A DNA stretch of 64,000 nt from Blumeriella jaapii (taxonomy: Eukaryota > Ascomycota > Leotiomycetes > Helotiales > Drepanopezizaceae): the NCBI GenBank assembly GCA_009599575.1, contig VWND01000069.1, forward strand, positions 372,001 through 436,000. Direction: 5' to 3'. Under the pieces are notes generated by a model that saw only the letters and a program-made list of their open reading frames with translations, searched no databases and was not told the DNA's origin. Both the position numbers and the translations under genes were made by a program. Below, in pieces: positions 22,297 through 32,882 of this stretch. Position 1 is the stretch's first letter; every line of letters starts with the position of its first letter.

Positions 22297-22491
22297 CCCG
22301 GTCCGCCTTGCCTCCTTGTCTTGCCTGCTGAAGCTGAAGCTGTCCCTGCTACCTACAACCTACCTACTACCTACCTGCTACCATCTACTACCACCTGCTA
22401 CCTACAACCTACCACCTACTTCCACCACCACCACCACCACCACCTCCTCCTCCTCCTCCTCCTTCCACACTGCATACTCGACCACAGCGTC

Positions 22492-25127
22492 ATGCTCTTT
22501 GACAGCAAGGCTAACAACATGCCGACCCCCCACAGCGAACGCCCGCCCCCCAACCTCGAAACATCCGAATCTGCCTCGACCCTACTGCGCTTCCCCGCCC
22601 CCGTGGCAGACGAGAGAGTGACGTACTGGGTCGAGAGCAACATGTCGGGCCCCAGCGAGTCCCCGTTTGCCGAAGATGCTTTCGGCGAGTCGACCTACGA
22701 CTTCGTCGACACGGACACGGAGAGCCGGGACGACAATGCCACCGAATCCGTGGCCTCGACAGATTTTGGTGCACGCCCGGTGATGTAGCAAGCCTCGCAG
22801 ACACCGACGGAGACGAGAGCGGAGACGAGGAGAACGCCGGCGACGCGTCGGTCCCAGCGCTGCAGCATCTCGACCGCGCAGGCGAGGATGCCTTCAACAC
22901 GCCCACCATCGGTCGCAGCGCCGCCGTCCTCCGCGACGAGATGGACCGACCGCTTGCGCAGTCGATCGAGTTCGAGGAGCCATGCACGCTCGGGGCCGAG
23001 ACGGTCTCGGTCAAGCACACGGTGGCCGAGCTCGGCGAAGATCAGACGGCGATGGCGCTCAAGGGGATGAGTCTCCAGGATCCGCCCAAGAGACTCGTGG
23101 TGACCATCCGGCAGACCATGACCAAGCAAGGCTTGTCCACTCGCGACCCTCTCCGAATCCTCTACATCGGGAGCCATGCGGCCAAGCAAGATGTCATCCA
23201 CAAGCTGGCCGGCTCGGTCACGGCATCGGTGGAAGGGGGCAAGCGTGCTCGGAGTCTTCGTTCGTCCAGCTCCCACATCTACAACGTCGTACCCATTTCA
23301 GCCTTTGGGTCGGAGAAGACGCCGGAGATCGAGCTCATGCACTCGTCCGGATACCAGATCAAGGTCGAGGACTGTACCAGTGCGGTGAACCTGCAGTTCG
23401 AGGAGAGTCCGGAGAAGCCTGATGTGATCAAGGTGGTCCTCGACGACACCTTCGCCCATCACTCCGTGCCGGAAGGCGAAGGGTTCGTCGTCGAGCCGCC
23501 ATGGGAGTTACCTCATGTGGCCGTCTTCTATTGCTCCGACGGGGATGATGCCGGGGCCCGGAGAACAAGGACGATGGCCAGAAAATTCATGAACCGCCAC
23601 TCCATCCCATCCATTGTCATCTCGCACAAGCAGCTCTTCGAAAGGGGCCAATGCATGTCCCTGGACCAACACTCTATACACATGTGCTTGGAGTCTCGGG
23701 ATCCCAACGGTCGAGGTTTGATCCATCAACGACTGCCCATCGATTTGGCGTCGTTCTTGAACATCGATGCTCGTCAGATGAACAGAAATCTTGCCTATCT
23801 CACTGGACTGTACGAGGCCCTCGAGACGAAGGCGTTGCCCAACGTCTCCAAACCCGGAGCCAGCAACCCTCGCGACCCAGAGAAATATTCTTTCGGCCTT
23901 GCTGAACAGCTTAACTCCATCCGGCGCAGACATGGGGCGGTGTTGTGGGGAATGCTGGTGCCAGCTGCGATGTGCCTCTTGAGCATCTTCGCTGGCATGC
24001 TGGCGCGTCCAACCTACCTCTTTTCCAAGACCGCTTCACCAGCGATGACAATCAATAGCAAGCTCGTTCCCGCTGTCTCCCTTTCCACGGCTTCCCTGGT
24101 CTCATCTACCTCGGTTCCCAGTATCACACCGCCGTCCCCGCAAGCAGCCAAGACATCCACCAAGACGGTCACGGTCACTCAGTCCGTGGCACTCTCGTCC
24201 GGACCAAACAGCTTGTCCGTGCTGCCTTCGAAGGAACTCGGACAGGCCTCTCAACCCGTCCTTGCGAAGCCTGCCCATAAGGCCTATGTTTGCAGCGCCG
24301 AGCTTCAGGGAGACCGCGAAATCCTCATTCGCATCCCGGCCGCCACCAAGCTCGGCTGGCTCGCCAAAGAGGCCATGGTGGTCAACATAACCAGAAACAA
24401 TGCGACGGTCGACACCGAACGAGCGTACACGTCGGACGAAGGTATTCTTCTCCAGCTTCCCAAGAGAGAAGCCTACGGGGTTCTCAATATTTCAATCGTC
24501 ACCACGAAAAAGCCCCGAGTCAGGGAGACATTCCAGATCGACTTTGGTTCCTCGCATTCTTGGCAGTCTTTCCTGAGCACGCTGTCTTCATACTTGCCCG
24601 AGGATGGCCACTTTGTTGACACGCAAATGTTCTCTCATCTTTTCCAGGCCGCTGAGCACACTGCGGAAGATGCGATTCACTATTCGCACTCCACTCTAGA
24701 TCAAGCGAGAAAGGCTGCAGTCGATCAAGCAGCCTTGGCTAGCAAAGGTCTCTCTGGGATCGCGAAATCCATTTCTCTCGAAGCTGCCAAGCGCACGGCC
24801 ATTGTCTCCAAGGAGGTCGGCATACAACTGGCTGGAGCAAAGGCAAAGCTCGTAGAGCATGTGGTGTCGTCTCAAAGCCTCCGCGAACCACTCAATGATG
24901 AGATTCTCAAAGCTCAGATTCAATCTAAGCTCTTGTGGTTGAAGCTGCAGGGCAAGACGGAGGAGTACGAGGAGTACCAGCGGCGTGCAGCGAAGCTGGC
25001 CCGCAGCAAGGCAGAGACGCTTCACACGTCACGGACGGCGACCGCCGCAGCGAGAGCGAAGCAGGACCGACTCGCGAAAAAGGCTGCCAAGAAAGAAGCG
25101 AGGCACGCGAAGAAGACGCCGGCGTGA
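22492..25127 (+). CDS. Conserved Pezizomycotina membrane protein (frameshifted)
   Basis: No characterised function known to me; I recall similar uncharacterised proteins in other filamentous ascomycetes. Single exon, about 878 aa once the break is allowed for. Seen: N-terminal proline-rich RPPPNLETSESASTLLRF, then VESNMSGPSESPFAEDAFGEST, a region with RDPLRILYIGS resembling a Rossmann-like strand-loop, a single strong transmembrane segment near residue 485 (LWGMLVPAAMCLLSIFAGML), a Ser/Thr-rich stretch following it, and a Lys/Arg/Ala-rich coiled C-terminus. Break: the first 97 codons are in one frame and stop at TAG 22786-22788; the rest is in the next frame. One missing base near 22780 (G-T-GAT where RPDDV is expected) restores it. 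Start could also be the ATG at 22519. Confidence 0.75.
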
Positions 25128-26290
25128 GCATTCATTTCAATGATTTAGGGGGTAGGCGTATGGGCGGCATGTATCAATTTGTGCTTCGGCGCTGGAGTTA
25201 CTGGGCGGAGGGATCTCGTCATTGGACAAGGAGTTGCGTTTGGTAGCGATATGGATGGGCTGGGACCTGGCACGATGGCATTGATGATACTTTCAGCGCC
25301 TTGCTGGCTCGGACCGCGGATGCGTTCTCGAGAATGAGAGCAACTTTTGGCATTCCGGGATATCCAGGGGCTAGGGCAATGATTACATTGGACGCTCAAC
25401 ATGTCTTTGCGCGACGGGATAATTGCATGCCCACACATCCTCTCTCGGATAGAGTTTCGGCTTTTCGGCTTCCACGCCGTGAAGGTGGCTTGCGAGAGTT
25501 GTGTTGATTCCGGCGTGCCAAGCCCAACTCAAGCGAGTTTATTGCCAGTCATCTCGGCTCCCATCCTATTTGGGATAACTGTACCGGTGGTTTTGCTTTT
25601 GGTTCGTTAAGGACTCATATCGGCGCGGAGGAGTCGTACCCAAGGAGATAATTTGCCCGGAAGTGTGTCCGGACCCGTTTTCTCTTTGTCTCCATCCTCT
25701 GTTTTCTTCCGTCTCGCTCCGAGTTTTGTCGTGTCTGGTTGGCTGCTGCCCCTTCTTCCGGTGCTGAAGACCGCCGACCCGGTGCCGGCTTCTGGAGAAA
25801 CCCACCCACGAATGAACGCGTGCATGCAGAGCCACGGGGCGAGCGTGGCGGAAGGGGTTTTTGCTACAGTACAGTACATGTCGAGTGGGACATTAAGATA
25901 CCTCTTGTGATGTGTACAGTACAGTTCATACGAATACTGTACACGTATTACACAGGATACAGCACTCTGCAGCAAAGTCGTTGCACCTCCTTTTTGCTGC
26001 CAAGGTAGCCAAGGCAGCCAAGGGAGGAACTTACTCGGTTTAGCATTCAGAGAATCTGGCCGCTTTCTCAACGCGTTTGTAGTACTGTAAAGCTGTGTTT
26101 TTGAAATTTAACAAATCCTGCTGATATTGGGAATTTGGTTAGGAAGTGTGGCGTACAGCATATGTCCAGGGTCCCTGTGTCATGGGATTCTGCGGTTCTA
26201 TTTAACACCTTCTGTTCTCGTACGTCTGGTCGTGGATTGGCAGTTCGTTCTTCTTCATTGGCATCCGACATCCATCCCACACACGGAAAG
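25128..26290. other. Spacer before GH105 gene
   Basis: Contains TACAGTA/TACTGTA words at about 25864-25945 and 26082-26087 and a purine/pyrimidine-biased stretch. No supported gene. The last 90 bp hold the GH105 core promoter. Confidence 0.5.
26199..26205 (+). promoter_or_regulatory. TATA-like box of GH105 gene
   Basis: TATTTAA about 86-92 bp upstream of the ATG at 26291, a plausible position for a regulated secreted-enzyme gene. Confidence 0.4.
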
Positions 26291-27765
26291 ATGAAGATTC
26301 CGGGTCTCGTAGCAGTGCTTGGTCTTGCGGCTACTGCTGCTGCTGCTGCTGCTGCGAATTGCACGGCTCACAGGCTGTCAGTGCAGGCCGCTGATACGTT
26401 TGTGTCGAGGGGATACGCGCAGGGCTTGAAGGATGGGAGTGCGTTCGTGACTTATGAGGACGGTGTCGCGTGGAGGGCGCTGGAGATGGTGTACGATGCG
26501 ACTGTATGTCTTTTCAACTTTCCAAGCCGGCATCCAGACAATGAGCACTTGAACGTCGGGGAAGGGATGCGATGGCTGACGATGCGATAGTCTGATGTCA
26601 AGTATTTCAATCATATCAAGAAGGGCGCCGACAATTTGGTAACGGCGGCGGGTGGACTGTTGGATTATGATCTGGAATATTACACGCTGGATGATTTGCG
26701 GATTGGGGAATCGCTGATTTACTTGTACGTGGTTCTCCTCCCCCACCACGGCGACTGTACCTCATCGAACGACAACTAACCACTTGCTGGGATCTCCTGC
26801 TAATGCACCTCTACAGGGCTGAAAAACCGGGGAAGCGAAATACCGTCAAGCCGCCGACCTCCTTCGATCGCAACTCCAGACCCATCCGCGCAACTCCCTC
26901 GGCGGCTTCTGGCACCGCTCCACCTACCCTAACCAGATGTGGCTCGACGGCCTGTACATGGCGTCGCCCTTCTATGCGCACTACGCCGCCGTGTACGAAC
27001 AAAGCACGAATAGCACGGCCTCCGTCAATGACATCGTGACGCAGTTCGAGCTCACGCACACCAACTGCGCGAACGCCAACGCGGGTCAGGCCGGCCTCCT
27101 CAAGCACGGGTACGACGAGAGCCGCGTCGCCGTGTGGGCGGATGACGCTACGGGCGCGAGCCCGGAGGTGTGGGATCGTGCTTTGGGGTGGTACGTTATG
27201 GCCCTGGTTGATGTGCTGGATTTCCTGCCTGCGGGGGGGAAGCAGGCTGCTAGCTTGCAAAGCATCTTGAAGGAGAGCGCGGCGGCTATCAAGGCTGCTG
27301 TGGACTCCGCTGGGGGATCCGGGTTGTGGTGGCTGGTCATGAGCCAGCCGGGGAAAGAGGGGAATTACATTGAGAGTAGCGGGGCGGCTATGTTCGTGTA
27401 TGCGCTTTTGAAGGGCATCCGCTTGGGTTACCTTGACAGCGGGGTGTACTTGGAGGTGGCGACGAAGGCGTATCAGGAGATAGTGCAGAGGTTCGTCGGG
27501 GTGGGTGCGGATGGAGGAGTGGATTGGAGTGGGACTGTGTCGGTGGGAAGCTTGAAAGGATATGGGGATTATCAGGTGAGTCTTGTCTCTTTCTTTCTGA
27601 GCTTGTGCTTTCTGTCGTGAGTGTGCTGGATGGTGAAGGAGTCGCTGGCTGACGTGAACTGTGATGTGATAGTACTACATCTCGGTGGCGCTAAATGATA
27701 ACGACCTGAAGGGCTTCGGGCCTTTCATCATGGCCAGTGTTGAGTATGAGAAGGCTACGTGCTAG
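26291..27765 (+). CDS. GH105 unsaturated rhamnogalacturonyl hydrolase (frameshifted)
   Basis: Removes the unsaturated uronic acid left at the ends of pectin fragments by lyases; secreted. Exons 26291-26503, 26591-26724, 26817-27575 and 27673-27765. Seen: signal peptide (MKIPGLVAVLGLAATAAA), family blocks YFNHIKKGADNL, LDDLRIGESLIYL, GGFWHRSTYPNQMWLDGLYM with the catalytic-region Asp, RALGWYVMALVDVLD and the C-terminal DNDLKGFGPFI. Exon total is 1199, one short of 400 codons. The gap is at AAAAA 26822-26826: six A give L-A-E-K-T-G-E-A-K-Y-R, five A throw the frame. Otherwise intact, so it is probably a homopolymer miscount. Three internal introns with GTATGT, GTACGT and GTGAGT donors. Confidence 0.88.
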
Positions 27766-28594
27766 CTAGGTAGCCGTGGTAGATGGCTGGGTTATCGGTC
27801 TCTTTCGTTTCTTCATACGTTTTCGTTCAGAGAAGGGAAGAGGTGTCTGGTCTTCACTTCTAGTAATGGAATGGACGGGACACTGGATGTTCGATGAGGA
27901 TATCGGGTATATCGTAGGTTGTGTGTTGAAAGAAGGAGCTTGGTTTGTATGTACTTCTATTTAATTCAAGTTCGCGAACGTATGTTTACACACTTGAAAT
28001 TGTTGGTGCTAAGTAGATGAGGCGGACGGCTTTTGGTTTCCTCTATAGACGAATGCTTTGGTTGGTGGGGATCAAAGAGGACGAAACGCAGGATGTTCTG
28101 CTTCTCCCCCACCGCATGTTTCTTAGTCTACTTCCAAAGCTACAGCGGAGAGTTGGAGGAGTGTTTTCTTTAATCCCGTTGCCATCGAGGAGTTTCGTGG
28201 CCTGGGCGACTGCTAGAGCTGCTGAAGGCTTCGGAAATCCAGGGTTGAGGCTTAGAAGATCGAAACATGCATGGTCGAACTTTCTATAGCCCCAAGACCG
28301 TGAGATTGATTTCTCAACACCCTCCATTCATCATTACACTACACTGCTGAAGAGCGAACCGAAAGTAAATACCAAGCACGGCTCAGGGGTGAAAGTAAAC
28401 ACCCCTCCTACGATAAGCCGAACGGCGCTAGCTGAAAACTCGGCTAGACAATCTGCAAAGACCTCCACACATCGTGGAGGGGCATCGCCAACTCATATCC
28501 TCGACCCCCAAACACAACATTCTTCGATCAAAACCGCAACTCCTTCAAAATCACCGACATCCCTGTTACTTTCGAATCTAATACCGTACTGAAA
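27766..28594. other. Spacer between GH105 and YRB1
   Basis: No supported gene. Open frames on both strands at about 28017-28327 lack family resemblance. Confidence 0.5.
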
Positions 28595-29534
28595 ATGGCC
28601 GACACCACCACTGAGCCCAAGGCCGTCGAGGAGACCAAGCCCCAGGTCGACGCGGCCAAGGAGTCCGAGAAGGGAACCGTATGCGCCATCGATCTGCTGC
28701 TCAGCGTTGGGAACTCTGACTGACTGTGATAGACCTTGACAGAGCAAGCCGCCAACGCTGCTTCCTCCGCTGCCACGACCGCCACAGCTGCCGCTTCGTC
28801 CGTCGCCGACAATGTATTCTCGATGTTCGGTGGAGGAGCCAAGAAGGAGAAGAAGGAGGACGAGGATCGTGGCGACAACTCCGGGTCTGCAAAGGCGCAG
28901 AAGGCTGCCGCTGCTGAGGAGAACCCCGAGGTGCGTATCCTCGACCGTCGGAGGCAAACAGGGCTGACACTACGTGCAGGACGAAGCTCCCGAGTCTGAG
29001 GATGTTCACTTCGAGCCTGTCATCCGCCTGACCGAGAAAGTCGAGACCAAGACCAACGAGGAGCTTGAGGAGCAGACATTCAAGATGCGTGCGAAGCTCT
29101 TCAAGTTCGTCAAGGAGTCCAACGAGTGGAGAGAGCGTGGTACGGGCGACGTCAGACTGTTGAAGCACAAGGAGAACGGAAAGACGAGATTGGTCATGCG
29201 CCGAGACAAGACTTTGAAGGTCTGCGCCAACCACTACGGTAAGTTTGGGTTTGTGTTCTCGTGGGGTTGATGCTGATGGTGGTAGTCGTCCCTGAGATGA
29301 AGCTCTCTCCCAACGTCGGCAGTGACCGCAGTTGGGTGTGGAATGCTGCCGCAGATGTCAGTGAGGGCGAGCCAGAGGCACAAACTCTTGCTATCCGATT
29401 TGCCAACTCCGAGAGTAAGTGGAACCGAACTCTTGTCAAAATCTGGCTAACCAGCTGCAGACGCCAACCTGTTCAAGGAGGCATTCATCAAGGCTCAACA
29501 GGAGAACGAGGCTCTGTTCAACGCGGCCTCCTAA
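28595..29534 (+). CDS. YRB1: Ran-binding protein 1
   Basis: Cytoplasmic RanGTP-binding protein that, with RanGAP, releases cargo complexes after nuclear export. Five exons: 28595-28678, 28733-28930, 28980-29238, 29286-29414 and 29461-29534; 247 aa, phases all agree. Seen: an acidic/alanine-rich N-terminal extension, then the Ran-binding domain: [58 protein letters not shown] and [18 protein letters not shown]. Ends FNAAS. The Ala-rich insert [15 protein letters not shown] before the domain is unusual in amount but low complexity. Secure call. Confidence 0.94.
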
Positions 29535-30200
29535 ATCGAGGTCAGTGGAAGAAGATGCGTGCGGAGGCGCGACTCTGCATTTGATTCAGCACAGAATAGC
29601 ATAGACCCCTCGAATCACGAAAGTTACGATCCCACACTTCAGAAATTCATTTCCTATCGGAACCCCACACGCGCGCTGCTTTGAAGCAACACTTGAATCT
29701 CCGGAGGCGTTACTGGACGTTTGGTGGTCTTGATTGTACGGGCATCAAGATCCGCGGAATGGCGATGTGGAGGTTTTGGAAGCGGTGCCATCAGACTCAA
29801 AGCCACGGCCTGGTATTGTAGTTAGACTCAAAGCAGTCCTTGGCCTCCCTTTCTTGACTCTCTCCCGTGTCACCGTGACATCTACGTAACTTTCTTGGGC
29901 GAATCTGAAGATAGGTTCTATGTCAAGAGGATGTCCAGAGTCTACCTAGCAGACTTTTGCAGCCCGTATATTCTTAAGTCTGATTTCTCATGATTACATC
30001 TATTCAGCTGTCAAGCCGCTTACTCTTCAATGACATCGACGGGCGCTAGTCTATTTTGGTGGTCGCTATCAAACTCCCCGCCAAAGCGAGCCACCCGCGC
30101 GCTTGTCGCATCCTCATCCTCATCCTTTAACACCTCGACGCAGGACAAGTCAGGATTCCTTTCCAACAACACCAACTGTTCACGCGTAGCAGTCGCCAAC
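29535..30200. other. Spacer between YRB1 and TAF14
   Basis: Holds the YRB1 3' UTR and TAF14 leader. No further gene seen. Confidence 0.5.
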
Positions 30201-30981
30201 ATGGTACAGGATGTAAGTGCTTTTTCTCCGAGCTCTCCGAGCTCTCCGAGTCTACAAACCTTCGAATCCCTGGAGCAACAACAACTTACAACGCCCAGAT
30301 CAAGCGGACCGTGAAGCTCGTCACTGAGCAGCGCAACATGTACGTCTCGATCGCTGGCCTCAGCTAGCGATTTACTGATACCAAGCCCAGCGACAAACCT
30401 TCCGAGGTCGAAGGGTTCCCCATGAAGTCATGGAACATCGAGATCTTTTTGCTGGACGAGGCAGGCAATGAGAAGCCCGCGAACTGTTTCACCAAAGTCG
30501 TGTACACTCTGCACCCTTCGTTCGCCAACCCGGTCCAGAGTAAGGCCTTGCACACTCTGCCCTGGCTCACCCTGTCTAATGCAACCGCGTGCAGCCTTTC
30601 ACTCCGCCCCCTTCCGATGCGAAAACGAAGGATGGGGAGAGTTCGACATGACCATCGACCTCTACACCTCCGAGAAGGGCGGCAAGCACACCATCCAGCA
30701 CGATTTGAACTTCGCGAAGACGACCTACGATGCTAAACATACCATCACCTTCAAGAACGCGACCGCGGCGCTCATCAACCACCTCCGAGAGACCGGGTCG
30801 GTGCCCGGGGACGAGAACGGGCGCAAGAAGGAGAAGAAGCACTCCGCAAAGAAGTTGGGAGCCGTTGATATGGAGAAGCTGGCCGAGGCTCTGGTGAAAC
30901 TGAGCGAGGATGATCTGCTTCACGTTGTCCAGATGATCCATGACAACAAGACGGAGGATACCTACACCAAGAATGACATTG

Positions 30982-31016
<35 letters not shown>

Positions 31017-31133
31017 CCGTGAAGCTGGAGCGCGTCTGATGTTTCCACAGAGGGCGAGTTCCACGTCGACTTGTATACCTTATCAGATACCCTCCAGAAG
31101 ATGCTGTGGGACTACGTTAGCGCCAACCGATAG
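30201..31133 (+). CDS. TAF14: YEATS-domain protein TAF14
   Basis: Acyl-lysine histone reader shared by TFIID, TFIIF, SWI/SNF and INO80 type complexes. Exons 30201-30212 (only 12 nt), 30299-30339, 30391-30539, 30595 to about 30983 and 31051-31133. Seen: MVQDIKRTVKLVTEQ, GFPMKSWNIEIFLLDEAG, VVYTLHPSFANP, the YEATS reader segment CENEGWGEFDM, HDLNFAKTTYDA, and the ET-like C-terminal GEFHVDLYTLSDTLQKMLWDYV. Defect: where the fourth intron's donor should be, after codons for NDIE, the sequence is 32 C. No GT donor gives the right phase; reading through gives a poly-proline end and TGA at 31020. The last exon is preserved downstream with a good CAG acceptor, so the tract probably replaced or hides the donor. 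Confidence 0.85.
30984..31015. repeat. C32 homopolymer at a splice donor
   Basis: Thirty-two consecutive C, the longest homopolymer in the window, at the exon 4/intron 4 boundary of TAF14. Confidence 0.95.
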
Positions 31134-31563
31134 GCATGCCGGGAGATCTTTTTGAGTGCAGGCACAGCAGACTGCCTCAAGAAGGACGTTTTTCTTTTAT
31201 CTTATGTCCGAGCTACACCGGGCGTTGTCGCGATATGGGATACGCCGGTGGTATTTTAACACTCTTGATCAATAGGGCTGCGTTGCGGGATGGCGTCAAG
31301 GCAGTTTGACAATAACGATCAAATGTATTTACGAAAAGGACAGTCAGGATTCTTCTCATATGCGAAATGACGGCGGATGTAGGGAGGCCGCGGGGGACAT
31401 GGGAGCGTTCGTTCGTATCTGCTGTGGTTGAGCGCTACACCGTCATTTGTCGTCGCCAGGGAGGGAGGGGTATCTGAAAGCAGCAATTCGCCTGGACTCC
31501 TGCTCCCTTGCAAATCCGATGTGTACCCAACCCAAGGCCGCAACCCAGAAGCAGAAGCCGCAC
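31134..31563. other. Convergent spacer TAF14 / DUF4604 gene
   Basis: Only 3' UTR sequence expected. No coding signal. Confidence 0.5.
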
Positions 31564-32088
31564 TCATTCGTCGTCCCCAAAGCTCAGCTTGACTTTTTTG
31601 GCCTTCTTCCCGGCTTTGCTCCGGTCCGTCTTCGTCGTGGCTGGAGTGCCTGCGTTGCTCGCGGTAGAGTCTTTCTTCTGCACCGCTGCCGGTTCCGCCG
31701 GCGCATCGTGAGCCTCCTCCTCATCCTGCCCTCCGCCAACAACCTTGGCCGCCTTCCTCTTCTTCCCAGCCCCGATGCCAGCCCTCTTCTCCCTGCTGCC
31801 CAGATCACTCTTCACGCCGTCTGCGCCCTCCCCTCCGTCGAGCGTCTGCCCTCCCGTCTCGGCATCCTCCCTAGCCTCCCACTCCCGCTTCGCGAACGTC
31901 TCCCCGCTCTCCTCGTCGACGTAGACGGGCTCGTCCTCGGCCTCGTCCTCGGCGCTGCGCGCTTTCGTCGGCCGCAGCACCGGGGACTCGTGTCGGCCGT
32001 CGCTGGCGCCGCGGCCGGTCCGGAGGCGCGCGAGGAAGGGCGGGGGCGTGGCGTCGTAGTGGAGGTTCTTGGAAGTGATCTTGGACAT
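31564..32088 (-). CDS. DUF4604 family protein
   Basis: Small, highly charged eukaryotic protein of unknown function. Single exon, 174 aa. Seen: the family start MSKITSKNLHYDATPPPFLARLR, then the acidic EDEAEDEPVYVDEESGETF segment, Lys/Ala-rich low complexity and a basic end KKAKKVKLSFGDDE. The start at 32088 is fixed by the family N-terminus; the frame stays open upstream without homology. Confidence 0.85.
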   Translation of the reverse strand: MSKITSKNLHYDATPPPFLARLRTGRGASDGRHESPVLRPTKARSAEDEAEDEPVYVDEESGETFAKREWEAREDAETGGQTLDGGEGADGVKSDLGSREKRAGIGAGKKRKAAKVVGGGQDEEEAHDAPAEPAAVQKKDSTASNAGTPATTKTDRSKAGKKAKKVKLSFGDDE

Positions 32089-32882
32089 CTTCGTTCGAGG
32101 CTTCTTCGATGTTCGAGGGCGGGGGGGGGGGGATGCGCGTCGGGCTGTGAGGGGGCTTGCTTCAGCTTTGGTTGACACGGTGCGAGGAGGGAGAGGTTGG
32201 GTTTGCGTACTGTTGAATGGGGGAGCGGAGGCAAGATCGGGAACAGGAATCCAAGTGTCGACCTCTGCTGGCAAGCTGGCACGCAGTGAGGCATCCGCAT
32301 CAACATACCTTCACGACGAGAAGGGTCGCTGGCGTCGCCTCTTGGCTGGTTACAGATAAGCAAGCTACCGGCGGTCGATAACGACTTCACGGGTAACTTT
32401 AAAATGGCCATGGCGATGGCAGGGGCATCCGCCAAGCACTTTTCTAGACCAATATCTGCTGTTTACAGTCCTTGGTTCCTCAACCACAAACCAAACCAAC
32501 CCAAACCATTCCTCGCCGCCCAGGGCATCGCCGACGACAACAACTGTCAGCGCCCGTCGAGTCGAATGACCTAGATCATCCTCACTCGTCCTCCCCAGCT
32601 CTGTGCGGAAGACAGGGTCCACGGCACCCTCGCGTCGCTATCGCAAAGTGCCTCGCCCCAGAGGGCATCTCCATCCGTTCGTTATAAGCCGTGGTGCGTA
32701 GGATCACAGAGGGCCGCTCTATCCCGTCGACACGTCCTCCGATTCGATCCCGCGTTGGCGGCGGAGATCTCTTGTAACAATACACACATCGGCGGAATTT
32801 CTTGACGACCTGGGGCAACCCTCGGCCCCCCCTGATAACGAGCCGCCTCTGCCCAGCCATTCACGCACCCACGACGGCAGCG
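32089..32882. other. Divergent spacer DUF4604 gene / GT15 gene
   Basis: Contains a G12 run at about 32121-32132 and both promoters. From 32697 to 32882 one plus-strand frame is open and continuous with the GT15 protein but has no ATG; it may be 5' UTR or a coding first exon whose start is hidden. Confidence 0.5.

Larger units (their letters stand above)
21052..22491. other. Repeat-dense leader of the 22.5-kb gene
   Basis: Full of short tandem repeats, in order: 13-bp CAGTCCTGTGCCT x2 (about 21461-21486), a 16-bp unit x4, TACAGTA words (about 21558-21645), CGACCCT units near 21718-21746, CACTTC units at about 21792-21830, GGACCT units at about 22060-22092, a 12-bp unit x4 and CCA/CCT runs to 22465. 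Long open frames here are repeat shadows. Probably promoter and a long CT-rich 5' UTR. Confidence 0.6.

Noticed and set aside
22765..22790. GTGCAC...TAG as an intron joining the two halves of the 22.5-kb gene
   Set aside because: It would be 20 nt long, below the size of any other intron here; a one-base gap explains the shift better.
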